Below, piece after piece: positions 9,066 through 18,900 of a stretch of 41,921 bases of DNA (within the stretch, counting starts at the first letter, position 1; every line of letters begins with the position of its first letter). The DNA comes from Pirellulaceae bacterium (GTDB taxonomy: Bacteria > Planctomycetota > Planctomycetia > Pirellulales > Pirellulaceae). Position numbers and translations under genes: made by a program. The stretch lies in the NCBI GenBank assembly GCA_022448315.1, contig JAKVCA010000028.1, forward strand, positions 47,818 to 89,738. The letters are read 5' to 3'. The notes under the pieces were generated by a model. The model worked only from the letters and a program-made list of their open reading frames with translations. It was not told the origin of the DNA and searched no databases.

Positions 9066-9673
9066 TGCTGTTGCTCCATTTCCAAATGAAAGCCGTCATC
9101 TTCGATCGAGGTTTCGCGAGGACTGGGACTCCCCGTTCTGCAGACTTGAAAAAGATTCAGAAGGCTATGCAGGGCCATCAGGAAAAGACCCATGAGCCCT
9201 GCTCCATACCACCAACTCCTGGGGACGCCGAGTGCGGGAGATTCTACCGCGCCAACGTACCAGACGAATTTCACGCTCCCAATGAGGAGCAACAAGCAGG
9301 CTCCAGCGACTACAGTGTGTCCCAAGCATTCGACCCAGAATCTTCCGCGGGCTCCCAGGCGATTGGGGAGCATGTCGACCGCAATGTGCTGACTGTCGGC
9401 CAGCACGAACGTCGCGGAGACGAAGGTCATCCAGATCAATGCCAGTCGCGCGAGCTCCTCACTCCACTGAAAGGGTGCGTCGAAGACATATCGTGCAAAC
9501 ACCTGGGTTCCCATCGAGAGGACGATCAGCATCAGGAAAACGCCCGCAACGGTCTTTTCAATCAGCACCACCCCTCGAATCCAAGATTCGACCGAGGTTG
9601 GCCTGTCGGATGCGTGTCCGGTGGCGTCCTGAGCGTTGGGCGTATCCTCAACCGTCTCTTCGGGGGATTTCAT
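9062..9673 (-). CDS. dctQ: TRAP transporter small permease subunit (DctQ family)
   Basis: The 203-residue protein has four hydrophobic segments in the DctQ pattern, after a charged cytoplasmic N-terminus of about 30 residues. The loop Q-W-S-E-E-L-A-R between segments 1 and 2 is the family signature. DctQ pairs with DctM in the inner membrane. Both ends overlap their neighbours by 4 bases (DctP stop and DctM start), so the three subunits form one tightly coupled operon. The C-terminal tail of about 30 residues is polar and Glu/Gln-rich, with no assigned role. Confidence 0.9.
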   Translation of the reverse strand: MKSPEETVEDTPNAQDATGHASDRPTSVESWIRGVVLIEKTVAGVFLMLIVLSMGTQVFARYVFDAPFQWSEELARLALIWMTFVSATFVLADSQHIAVDMLPNRLGARGRFWVECLGHTVVAGACLLLLIGSVKFVWYVGAVESPALGVPRSWWYGAGLMGLFLMALHSLLNLFQVCRTGSPSPRETSIEDDGFHLEMEQQQ

Positions 9674-10689
9674 TGCGTTTCCTCCGTTGACCGTTCTTGG
9701 GTGAGGCGATTGTAGACGTCGCTGAATTCAAAGCCCGTGGAAAAGTGCCTCAGGCATCGTTCACGGAATGCTTGGACATCAACATCTTCGATGATTTGAA
9801 TGGTTCCATCCCTCCGCCATTGGTCGACAAGCTTTTTTTCGTCTTCAATCAATCCAGCATAGACTTCGTTGCCCAGTTCCCGGATGGTGTCGAGAAGAAT
9901 GTTTTGCTGGTCTGTGGTCAGTCGTTGCCAGGTGCGTTCGTTGATCAGAATTTGCAACGACGACTGGATATGGCCTGTCAGATTCAAGCATTTCTGTACT
10001 TCCTGAAATCCCATGGATTTGATGACCGGCACGGGATTCTCCTGCCCGTCTGCAATTCCCTGCTGCAATGCCAAATAAACTTCACTGAAGGCGATCGGCG
10101 TCGGACTGGCTCCAAGGGCTTCGCTCGATGCCTGAAAGATCCGTGCTGCGGGTGATCGCAGTCGAAAACCCTTCAAGTCGTCTGGATGGCGAATGGGACG
10201 GTTTGAGGTGAGGTGTCTCGAACCGTAGGCCCAAGTATCCAGAACGCGAACATTGTATCGCTTCCGCAACTCATCCCATTCTGGAGCCATCTCTTCGCTC
10301 CTCGCAATTTCGAGCATGTGGTCGAGATCACGGGAGACAAAAGCCGCATCAAGGACACCGATGGGAGGGTGCCACATGGCGAGAAATGAGGGACCGGAAA
10401 TCGCTAAATCCAACTCGCCCGCAACCAATTGTTCGAGCAGTTCCGATTCACTCCCCAGTTGCGACGCCGGATAAACTTTCAGGTCAAGTCCCTCAGTTTT
10501 GTCGCGCAGTCGCTCCGACAACTGTGCGGTTCCGTAGCCATGCGTCGGGGCAGTGACCTCGTAAACGTGCGCCATCCGCAGTATGAGCGTGGAGTCGTCA
10601 GTGTTCTCAGGTCTGCAGCCAAAGACGAGTGCGATTGGAAGGAAAAGCAATAGTGGTCGGCAGCGTTCGGGTCGAATTCTTGTTTTCAT
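9670..10689 (-). CDS. dctP: TRAP transporter solute-binding protein (DctP family), predicted lipoprotein
   Basis: The protein has 339 residues when started at the ATG at 10689, which places an arginine-rich n-region, a hydrophobic stretch and a lipobox-like V-F-G-C directly at the N-terminus. A start at 10785 would add 32 residues that do not resemble a leader. DctP hallmarks follow: A-H-V near the mature N-terminus, L-K-G-F-R-L-R-S-P with the substrate-binding arginine, and G-I-A-D-G-Q-E-N-P. It captures the substrate outside the cytoplasmic membrane and hands it to DctQ/DctM. The lipidated form is unusual for diderm TRAP systems, whose binding proteins are normally soluble. The substrate is unknown; the neighbouring PhyH oxygenase hints at something that is hydroxylated after uptake. 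Confidence 0.88.
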   Translation of the reverse strand: MKTRIRPERCRPLLLFLPIALVFGCRPENTDDSTLILRMAHVYEVTAPTHGYGTAQLSERLRDKTEGLDLKVYPASQLGSESELLEQLVAGELDLAISGPSFLAMWHPPIGVLDAAFVSRDLDHMLEIARSEEMAPEWDELRKRYNVRVLDTWAYGSRHLTSNRPIRHPDDLKGFRLRSPAARIFQASSEALGASPTPIAFSEVYLALQQGIADGQENPVPVIKSMGFQEVQKCLNLTGHIQSSLQILINERTWQRLTTDQQNILLDTIRELGNEVYAGLIEDEKKLVDQWRRDGTIQIIEDVDVQAFRERCLRHFSTGFEFSDVYNRLTQERSTEETQ

Positions 10690-11057
10690 TCGCGAGGATC
10701 CACATGCAAGTTTGGCCGCAATCAAAAGATGCGAAAGTACCGTTGCGGGATTCATCAGCGGAAAATGCTCGATCGGCCTCCTCAAATGATGGAGGCCCCG
10801 TTAATTCTTGAGAACGACGACGCGGTCTCAATATTTTTCGATCGTAACATACTTCAGATGCTTCCATGACGATGAGCTCAAAAAGCGAAATCGGCTTGGA
10901 TTCGCTGCCCGAGCGAGGGATCTAATCGTTAGATCCCGTGAACCATGGAGCCGTCGTGATAAACGGGTAGGCAGAAGTCTGGCTTGACAGATCACTCGAC
11001 TGAGAATTGTGCTCGTGAGAATCGTGCCCGCCCTACCCAAGAAGCGGTTGCGGATGA
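10690..11057. other. Intergenic region with nested inverted repeats
   Basis: This stretch separates folE2 from dctP and should contain the TRAP operon promoter. It holds the perfect inverted repeat at 10917-10937 and a longer imperfect pair nearby (GGGTAGG with CCTACCC, read on the minus strand between about 11040 and 10965). A 70-codon frame at 10828-11040 has no recognisable product and is Arg/Ser-rich in a way typical of chance frames. Confidence 0.4.
10917..10937. repeat. Perfect 9-bp inverted repeat, possible operator
   Basis: GGGATCTAA and TTAGATCCC flank a 3-base spacer (TCG). No T-run follows on either strand, so it is not an intrinsic terminator. It lies about 230 bases upstream of the dctP start and 120 bases past the folE2 stop. 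It could be a regulator-binding site for the TRAP operon or part of a dispersed intergenic repeat. Confidence 0.4.
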
Positions 11058-12158
11058 TCAGCCCGTGTGGACCAGAGAGGCAAACAGGCGGGGATCGTGA
11101 CTCGATTGTGAGAAGGTTTGACCTCGAGTCAAAATCGATACCGCGTCGTGACTGTGGAGCGATTCCTGATGGCTAGCGATCACGCGGAAGTCGCCGATGC
11201 GGTCATCTCCCGCAAGCGCTTCGCATAGAAGACGGACTGCATCCTCGACGAAAATCGCATTCGAAGCATTCAGTTCGGCAAACGCCTGCTCGTCTTCACG
11301 TTTGACCATGACCTGGGTCTCTGTCGGAATGGCGTTGTTGCACATTCCCACCAAATCTTCGATCCATAGCGGATGGTCACCCTGCACGACAACTGAGACT
11401 CGTGCAACGGACCTTTGCGAATGCGGCGTTGCAATCTGTCCACGCGATACTCGAGCGTGCTCCGAAAGTTCGAGAGAACATGGGCAGGTCGAGGAGTACA
11501 CATAATCGAGGTGCAAAATTCGCAGACTGTCTTCTCCTTGGCGAACGCTTTCGAAGGAGACGTCATAATACTGAAAGCCTTCCAACCCACTGCGGAGTGA
11601 AGGTTTGATCATTGGGTATCGGAACGAGAGTTGGAGTCGTGCGTCACCGCTCTCAAGGTCATTGAGATAGCTGTCCAGAACCGCTTCAATCCTGGCGAAA
11701 TCAAACGCTTCTCCCGCGTGACCGTAGAACGATCTCATGATCCGGCTCATGTTGATGCCCTTTTTGGCGGCATCGAGGGAGACTGAACCCGTGATGGATG
11801 TCTCCAGACTGATCAAGCCGCCATCTCGTTGGCGGTGCTCGAGCGGCAGTCGAAAATTCGAAATACCTACGTGTTGAATCGATCTCCGAGTCCCTTTGAT
11901 CAGGCTCTCTGGACCGTTCTGAAGATCGGGTAGTGTCGCTTTGTAGTCGGCGTCCGCTACAAAGTCTTTTGGATAGGTTCGGTTGAGCACGACGTCCCCG
12001 GACGCAGCTAGCGTCGAGAGTCCAAGGGCTGCAGCTTCTGCCGGCGAATGCGCAGCGAGTCGACGGAGGACACTGAGTGCCGCTTGGGCCTCATCCATGC
12101 TCGGTGCAGGGGACGGCTTTTTGATATCGGAAGCGAGGGTAGGAGCAATCATGGTCAT
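11058..12158 (-). CDS. folE2: GTP cyclohydrolase FolE2, N-terminally extended paralogue
   Basis: The 366-residue protein makes 7,8-dihydroneopterin triphosphate from GTP. The FolE2 core begins near residue 76 (L-P-D-L-Q) and carries the family motifs: I-Q-H-V-G-I, G-I-N-M-S-R, S-T-C-P-C-S (Cys225), P-H-S-Q-R-S (His246) and the C-terminal Q-E-S-L-H-S-H-D-A (Glu332, His335, His337), where the metal site lies. The first 75 residues, with a predicted helical stretch at about 21-50 rich in Ala and Leu, have no counterpart in the FolE2 fragment at 1-199. ATG 12158 is chosen because GAGG lies about 7 nt upstream; the open frame reaching 12458 upstream is out of character. Unlike FolE, FolE2 does not depend strictly on zinc. 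Two copies suggest separate roles or conditions. Confidence 0.88.
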   Translation of the reverse strand: MTMIAPTLASDIKKPSPAPSMDEAQAALSVLRRLAAHSPAEAAALGLSTLAASGDVVLNRTYPKDFVADADYKATLPDLQNGPESLIKGTRRSIQHVGISNFRLPLEHRQRDGGLISLETSITGSVSLDAAKKGINMSRIMRSFYGHAGEAFDFARIEAVLDSYLNDLESGDARLQLSFRYPMIKPSLRSGLEGFQYYDVSFESVRQGEDSLRILHLDYVYSSTCPCSLELSEHARVSRGQIATPHSQRSVARVSVVVQGDHPLWIEDLVGMCNNAIPTETQVMVKREDEQAFAELNASNAIFVEDAVRLLCEALAGDDRIGDFRVIASHQESLHSHDAVSILTRGQTFSQSSHDPRLFASLVHTG

Positions 12159-12690
12159 ACCAAACCTCAAACAGTTACTAATCTGGCCGCCGCCAGGTTT
12201 TTCTGGCGTTTGATGACCACATCGTGGGTCAAGGACGACCAGTGGCTCTGTTTTCGACCCTGCTAAAAAGCAGGAGTGAGCCAGCGGACGGTAGGTTATA
12301 GGACAGCGAAACTCGTTTGAACAGTCTATTCGGTAACAGGTCAGCCGATCGTTGTCGCGGATCCGTTTATTCCTCATATTCGTTCGTATCCCCGTTTCCA
12401 CGATGTTCCTGACCGAGGTGACTTGGGGGCCCCTTCGTGGACCAGGCTCGATCAACATGAAACCGGTTTCATTTGAGACTAACGGCGTTGGGATTCCAGG
12501 TCAAACACTCCTCCTGGGACCACGCGCTCGCACGAGACGCCTCGTGGGTCCCCGTTTCGTTTCGGATCCGTTCTACAACGTGCTGGTGAGAACGGAGAAG
12601 AGACGGTTTTTCGCGATTTGGCTTGTAGAAAAAGGGTTCCAAAGTCACGTGGTCTATCCACGATACCGAGTGACTATTTTCGCCGAGTGA
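12159..12690. other. Intergenic region upstream of folE2 containing a rod-like hairpin
   Basis: These 530 bases lie between the sulfatase stop and the folE2 start (both minus strand). A strong hairpin at 12516-12552 is the main structure: GGGACCACG pairs with CGTGGGTCCC around one bulged G, with an inner CTCG-CA-CGAG stem. It lacks a T-run on either strand. A 112-codon plus-strand frame ending at 12690 shows no recognisable domain. Confidence 0.4.
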
Positions 12691-14082
12691 CTATTTTCTC
12701 GGTACCCAAGTGCTGGGAGCATCCAGCATCAACGGTTCATGAAACACCGTGAGTTCGTCCCCTTGGGCCTTCATCCATGCTTTGAGTTCCGCGAGCAATT
12801 CCTGTTGGAGTTCAATGACATCTGCGCGGCCCGCGAGGTTGGTCTGCTCATGGGGGTCGCGCTCCAGGTCATAGAATTCTAGTTCAGGGCGTCCATGATG
12901 AAGCGAGATCAGGCTCGTTGCGTTGGCGTCTGTCTTGGACCTTTTCTGCCACTGCTTGAAGTAATCACCCGAAGTTTCCCGAAGTAGCAAATCGATATGG
13001 GTCGTGAACGCAAACTCTGGGTGAGGATTGTAGATCAGTTTGTATCGCTCTGTTCGGATCGACCGACTGAGATAGACGTTCATTTTTCTATCGCCACTGT
13101 GGGTGCTGAAAATCCGTTTGCGATGTGAGGGGGTGGCTTCGCGAAGGACACCTGAAAAGGGGCGACCGTCCAGCGATTCCGGCAGCTCGCCACCAACCAC
13201 GTCAATCAAAGTGGGAACAATATCGATCCAGCTGACCATGGCGTTAGTGCGCGAGTCCGCCTCGATTTTTCCCGGCCGAACGACAACCAAGGGTACGTGA
13301 GTGCCTTCGTCATAAAGTGTCCATTTTCCAAATGGAAATTGGGCGCCATGATCACTCGAAAACACGAATATCGTATCTTTCGATAAATGCTGCTGTGTCA
13401 GTTCTCGAAGTTCACCCAGATAGGCATCCAGGTTTTTGACTTCTTGCAGGTAGCGTGCGCGTTGCACGCGTGTGCGTGGGGTATCGAGCAGTTTTGGGGG
13501 TAAGGTCATCGCGTCGGGATCGATGGTGGTCTCGCTGGGCCACGGAACGTGCGGATCGGAGACGCCAACAAATAAGGCCAATGGACGCGGGTCATCCCGG
13601 CGTGTCAAAAAAGCCTTGATGTTCTTGCGCAACTCCGGGATGTCCTTTTTCAGTTGAATGGTCTCAAATCCATAACGTGAGGCGCTCTTGTTATGAGCGA
13701 CTTTCCCGAACGCCGCGGTCTGATATCCGAGTCGTCTCAGAATCTGTGGCAATCCGAGAATATCCTCTCGGGGGTAACTGTGATTCTCTTCAGCGCCATT
13801 CCGGGCCGGCATGAGTCCGGTAAGCAAGGCAGCGCGACTCGGCGCACACGATGGACTGGCCACAAACGCTCGGTTGAAGGTGAGACCCTCAGAGGCCAAT
13901 TGATGAATCGCTGGGGTCGGGATGTTGGTGCCACCGTAAATGGATAGATCTCTGGCTGAGAGATCATCGGCCAGAAAGACGACAATGTCCGGTTTGGCTT
14001 GTTCCGAGGCCAGGTTTGGGATGGCGATGGTCAGTTGAGCGAGGAATGTCAGAGCGATGAGTTTCAAACGATGCGGGTGCAT
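12691..14082 (-). CDS. Secreted sulfatase (arylsulfatase-type)
   Basis: The 463-residue protein has a Sec signal peptide ending near N-L-A-S-E. The sulfatase signature C-A-P-S-R-A-A-L-L-T-G is intact, with Cys79 as the residue converted to formylglycine. Metal ligands are seen in F-L-A-D-D (Asp39-Asp40) and F-S-S-D-H-G. The K-V-A-H and S-D-P-H-V-P-W motifs supply the substrate-site Lys and His residues. It should release sulfate from sulfated organic compounds, probably polysaccharides, outside the cytoplasm; the exact substrate is unknown. The ATG at 14082 is preferred over an upstream TTG at 14094. The gene diverges from the DUF1501 gene across 236 bases, a shared regulatory region. Maturation by a formylglycine-generating enzyme encoded elsewhere is implied. 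Confidence 0.92.
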   Translation of the reverse strand: MHPHRLKLIALTFLAQLTIAIPNLASEQAKPDIVVFLADDLSARDLSIYGGTNIPTPAIHQLASEGLTFNRAFVASPSCAPSRAALLTGLMPARNGAEENHSYPREDILGLPQILRRLGYQTAAFGKVAHNKSASRYGFETIQLKKDIPELRKNIKAFLTRRDDPRPLALFVGVSDPHVPWPSETTIDPDAMTLPPKLLDTPRTRVQRARYLQEVKNLDAYLGELRELTQQHLSKDTIFVFSSDHGAQFPFGKWTLYDEGTHVPLVVVRPGKIEADSRTNAMVSWIDIVPTLIDVVGGELPESLDGRPFSGVLREATPSHRKRIFSTHSGDRKMNVYLSRSIRTERYKLIYNPHPEFAFTTHIDLLLRETSGDYFKQWQKRSKTDANATSLISLHHGRPELEFYDLERDPHEQTNLAGRADVIELQQELLAELKAWMKAQGDELTVFHEPLMLDAPSTWVPRK

Positions 14083-14318
14083 GTTCGGCCCCAAATAAAA
14101 GCGGATTTTCGAATTCGTGTGAAGGAGAAATTAACGGCCGCATCGTTTCGACGCAATCTCATCGCAATGGCATCCGGTTTCAGATACGAGTAAAATGGAG
14201 TGGGGCCTCTGCTGACCGCGACCAACAGGCGTTGTGTCCAGCCGATCTCCCCTCCCCTTCCAATGGAACGTTATTCTCAGGCGTCTCTGATATCCAAGTT
14301 TAAAATATTGATTTAGAC

Positions 14319-15800
14319 ATGGCTGAAGATCTGGAATTTCTCAAGCACGTGGCCACAAGACGTGAATTGTTCCGTACCGGTGCAGCCGGCGTGGGTTCGC
14401 TGGCGTTGAATTCGATGCTGGCTCCCGAGGCATTCGCGGATCAGGTGAAGCGGGGTGGGCCCCATTTCGCGCCTCGAGCGAAACGCATCATCTTCCTCTT
14501 CATGAATGGGGCCCCCTCGCAGCACGACCTTTTTGATTTCAAGCCGCTGATCGACAAATACCACGGAAAAGAGCTATTCAAAACGTTTGATACAGAGACG
14601 AAGAAATGGAGCGAGGATGGGTTCGTTGAGAAAACCCAAAGACTCACCGGTATGACCTCGGGTCAGAAGTCGTTTCCAATCGCCCGATCAAATTGGAAGT
14701 TCAAACAGCATGGCGAAAGTCGCGCGTGGATCAGTGAATTGCTGCCACATACCGCCAAGGTTGCTGACGATTTGTGTTTCATCAAATCGATGAATACCGA
14801 AGCCATCAACCACGATCCCGGGGTCACGTTTTTCCAGACTGGCCATCAGCAACCTGGGCGACCTAGCATGGGGGCCTGGATGAGCTATGGTCTCGGATCA
14901 GCCAACGATAACCTGCCAACTTTCTGCGTGCTGATCTCCAATGGCACGGGCAGGCCAGGCAGCCAGCCGGTGTATACGAAACTTTGGAGCAGTGGCTTTC
15001 TGCCCAGTGTTCACCAAGGGGTTCAATTTCGGGGTGGCAAAACTCCTGTTCTCTATCTCAACAGCCAGCCTGGTGAATCTGTCGAGGCGCGGCGTCGCAT
15101 GATTAACCGGATTGAAGCACTTAACCAGCTTCAGCTGGACACCTTCGGGGATCCTGAAATCGCGACACGAATCGCTCAATATGAAATGGCGTTTCGGATG
15201 CAGTTGTCGGTACCCAGTGCTACCGATATTACGAACGAGCCTAAGCACATCCTTGATGCTTACGGTCCCGAGTGTCAGACCCCGGGCAAGTTCGCTGCCA
15301 ACTGCCTCTTGGCGCGGCGATTGGCCGAACGTGGTGTTCGTTTTATTCAGCTTTATCACCGGGGATGGGATCAGCATGGTGGCCTGATCGGAGCGCTTCC
15401 CAAGCAGTGCAAGGATGTTGATCAGCCTCAGGCAGCACTGATCAAAGATTTGAAACAACGTGGTTTGCTCGATGAGACCTTGGTCGTCTGGGGTGGCGAA
15501 TTCGGGCGAACGACGTACAGCCAGGGACAGGCGGGGGATGCGGCAAATGGTCGCGATCACCACCCGCGCTGTTTCACCTACTGGATGGCCGGCGGTGGTG
15601 TGAAGCCGGGTATGACCTACGGCGAGACGGATGAAGTCGGATACAACGTGGCCAAGGACCCGGTACACGTCCATGATTTTCAGGCGACCGTGATGCACTT
15701 GATGGGAATTGATCACGAGCGACTGACCTACAAGTATCAGGGACGTCGATTTCGATTGACCGATGTGCATGGCGATGTCGTGGAGGAGATTGTGTCCTAG
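14319..15800 (+). CDS. DUF1501 domain protein (sulfatase-fold family) with a Tat-like leader
   Basis: The 493-residue protein starts with A-T-R-R-E-L-F-R followed by a short hydrophobic stretch, a leader resembling twin-arginine export signals. Typical DUF1501 motifs follow: F-L-F-M-N-G-A-P-S-Q-H-D-L-F-D, the T-E-A-I-N-H-D-P-G stretch, G-R-P-S-M-G-A-W, G-G-E-F-G-R-T, and a C-terminal G-R-D-H-H-P-R with D-E-V-G-Y. The fold is related to alkaline phosphatases and sulfatases, but no activity is firmly established. In planctomycetes these genes are nearly always adjacent to a PSD1-family gene, as here (126 nt downstream); here the DUF1501 gene comes first. It probably acts with that partner in processing extracellular polymers. 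No good ribosome site precedes the ATG. Confidence 0.9.
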   Translation: MAEDLEFLKHVATRRELFRTGAAGVGSLALNSMLAPEAFADQVKRGGPHFAPRAKRIIFLFMNGAPSQHDLFDFKPLIDKYHGKELFKTFDTETKKWSEDGFVEKTQRLTGMTSGQKSFPIARSNWKFKQHGESRAWISELLPHTAKVADDLCFIKSMNTEAINHDPGVTFFQTGHQQPGRPSMGAWMSYGLGSANDNLPTFCVLISNGTGRPGSQPVYTKLWSSGFLPSVHQGVQFRGGKTPVLYLNSQPGESVEARRRMINRIEALNQLQLDTFGDPEIATRIAQYEMAFRMQLSVPSATDITNEPKHILDAYGPECQTPGKFAANCLLARRLAERGVRFIQLYHRGWDQHGGLIGALPKQCKDVDQPQAALIKDLKQRGLLDETLVVWGGEFGRTTYSQGQAGDAANGRDHHPRCFTYWMAGGGVKPGMTYGETDEVGYNVAKDPVHVHDFQATVMHLMGIDHERLTYKYQGRRFRLTDVHGDVVEEIVS

Positions 15801-15926
15801 TCGAATTCCGATGACGAACTACCAGAGAGCTCTATCTCTGTCATAAGTGGATTAACCCCAGTGCCGGTCTTCTCGTGACTTCCATCGCGCTCGTTTACCG
15901 TCGACTGACGACAGAAGCCAAGTTTC

Positions 15927-18900
15927 ATGCGAAAACTCAGTCTCATCTTTGTCATCTTTTTCAGTTCTGTGTCGAGCAGTCCAGCGGAACAGATTTCGTT
16001 CAACAAGCACATCCGGCCCATTCTCGCGGATCGATGCTTCGTGTGCCATGGTCCAGATGCGACAACGCGCGAGGCAGGACTTCGATTCGACCGAGAAGAA
16101 TCTGCAAAGCAGCCGTCAGTAGACAGTGGTGAAACGGCGATTGTCCCGGGCCAACCTGAGATGAGTGAACTGCTCCGTCGTCTGAGTGCATCCGACGATT
16201 TGCAGATGCCTCCGCCCGACTCGAATTTGTCAGTCACCCAGGATGAAATAAAGCTCATCCGTCGATGGATCGCCGAGGGGGCGAAGTGGGAACGGCACTG
16301 GTCTTTAATCTCGCCGGTCAAAGCGGAGGCTCCCGCCGTGGCGAACCCATCTTGGCCTGTGAACTCCATCGATCATTTCATTCTTCGCCGTCTGGAAGTC
16401 GAGGGGCTGGAGCCGACTCGGCAGGCAAGCAAGGCACAGTGGCTGCGGCGAGTGTCGTTTGACCTTACTGGCTTGCCACCCACCTTGGAGGAACTCGACG
16501 ACTTCCTCGGCGACGAATCAGAGGACGCTTACGGGAAAGCGGCGGACCGTTTGCTTGAGTCACGATCGTTTGGTGAGCGCATGGCTCAGGAATGGCTCGA
16601 TGTTGCACGATATGGTGATACGGACGGTCTATTTGAAGACCATCCTCGCTCCATTTATCCGTGGCGTGACTGGGTCATTGACGCGTTTAACGAAAACCTT
16701 GCGTATCGCGATTTCATCATTTGGCAAATCGCGGGTGATCTGCTTCCCGAGGCTTCTGTCGAACAGCAAGTCGCGACCGGTTTCCTGAGAAATAATCCGA
16801 CATCGAATGAAGGTGGAATTATCGATGAGGACTATCGCGTCAAGTATCTCGTGGATCGCGTCAACACCACCGCGACGGCCATGATGGGATTGACGTTGGA
16901 GTGCGCCCAGTGCCATGACCACAAGTACGATCCAATGACCCAGCGTGAGTACTACCAGTTCGCCGGTTTTTTCAACAACCTCGTTGGGAATGGAAATACC
17001 AAAGGTGCTACTGCTCCAACGCTGCGGCGATTCAGCGAAGAGCAGGCAGCTCGATTGCCCGTCATCGAGGGCGAACTGGCTGAAACCGAAAGCGCATTGA
17101 AATCGACGCCCGACGCCTTGTTGGAGGATTATGACGCGTGGGTCGAGATGCTGGAGCAGCCTGTGCAATGGGTGGATCCTGTCAAAATCGTGCAGGCCAA
17201 TACGCGTTTGTCCGGAGAATGGCTTGTCTCTGTCGATCCACCATCAACCGAAGAATCAGAAACTTCGAACCGACCCAAGATGAAGGGGCGATTTGTCCGC
17301 CTGGAACTGCCAAACGACCACGACGGATTCCTCACGTTATCCGAAGTCCAAGTATTCTCCGGAGGTAGAAATATCGCCCGCACAGGACAGGCAACTCAAT
17401 CAAGCGTGGACTACAACTCACCGGCAGCCAAGGCGATTGACGGAAACCACGACGGGAGTTTTGCATCTTGTTCCTGTACCAAATCTGAACGTGCCGCATG
17501 GTGGGAATTGGATCTGGGTGCGGAGTTCCCCATCGACAGTGTTGCGGTCTGGAATCGCACGGATTGTTGCCCCGAGCGACTCGATAAACTCTCGATTCAG
17601 GTTTTGGACGCCCAAAGGCAGGCGACGGGAACGCGTGTGCTGCAAAAGGCCCGGGCTCGCAACGCTTTGCCTGCCGATGCGGTCGATGCGGAACCGGAGA
17701 CGAGAGAGTTTTCTGTGGATCTTGCCTTGAACGAGGAGAGTGGCCTAGATACGGTTGCAGCCTTGCAGCTGGTAGGCAAATCTCCCGCGGTCGTTGAGTT
17801 GTCTGGTCTGGAGATGGTCGATAGCGACAGTACATCGAAACCTGCGGAGGTGAAGTTTACCGGCGACAAAACTCTGAAACTGGCGGGGTCCCCTGTCCTG
17901 ATTGGACTCGAAACTGCGATCGATTTGGCAGAGGGCCAGAAACTTCGCCTTAAACTGAAGGGGTCAGGATTCGAAGGCATTCGTATTTCGATGACGTCGA
18001 ACGCAACGGCGGCGACTCGTGCTTCTCTGCCAAAAGAGTCTGCAAAACGGTTGGAACACTTTCGGGGTCAATGGTCTGGGTTTGACGAGACACGCCAGAG
18101 ACAGGCGAAATTGCAGGAGGAGAAAAAGCAGATTGAAGCGACCGCTCCACTGACGATGATCGCCAGTGACATGTCCAGTCCGCGAGAGAATTATCTGCTG
18201 ATGCGGGGGGAATACGACCAACGTGGTGAAGTGGTTCCCACCGCCGCCCCCGCAAGCATCATGCCTTACTCGGAAGACTTGCCCGCAAGCCGTCTCGGAC
18301 TTGCTCAGTGGCTCACTGATCCAAAACATCCTTTGACAGCGCGAGTCGCGGTGAACCGATATTGGCAAATGCTTTTTGGACGTGGAATCGTCAAGACCTC
18401 CGAAGATTTTGGAACTCAAGGAGAATCACCGAGCCACCCTGAGCTGTTGGATTATCTTGCGGTCGACTTTGTTGAATCGGGCTGGAACGTGAAACGACTC
18501 TTGCGGCTGATGGTCCTTTCCGCCACCTATCGTCAGGCAAGTGTCCGTTCGAAAGGTTCTGGCCAGATTGACCCGGAGAATCACTTGCTTGCGAGGGGGC
18601 CCCGAAGACGACTTCCGGCGGAATTTGTGCGTGATCACGCACTGTCGATCAGCGGCCTGCTGAAAGAAAAACAGGGCGGTCCTGGCGTGAATCCTTATCA
18701 ACCTGCTGAGTTGTTTGGGGCGAACGCCATTGGATCGTCGAATGCCCGGTTCGCCCAAAGCACGGGCGATGATCTCTATCGCCGGAGTCTTTACACATAT
18801 TGGAAACGACAAATTCCAGCGGCGAATATGCGTATCTTGGGCGCCGACGGCCGAACCACCTGTCGTACACGTCGCGAAAAGACGAATACGCCATTGCAGG

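Noticed and set aside
10828-11040. 70-codon minus-strand frame between folE2 and dctP
   Set aside because: It is Arg/Ser-rich, contains the inverted repeats, and has no domain.
12159-12458. 100-codon upstream extension of the second FolE2
   Set aside because: It has a Cys/Arg/Thr-rich composition with no domain, and ATG 12158 has a GAGG ribosome site.
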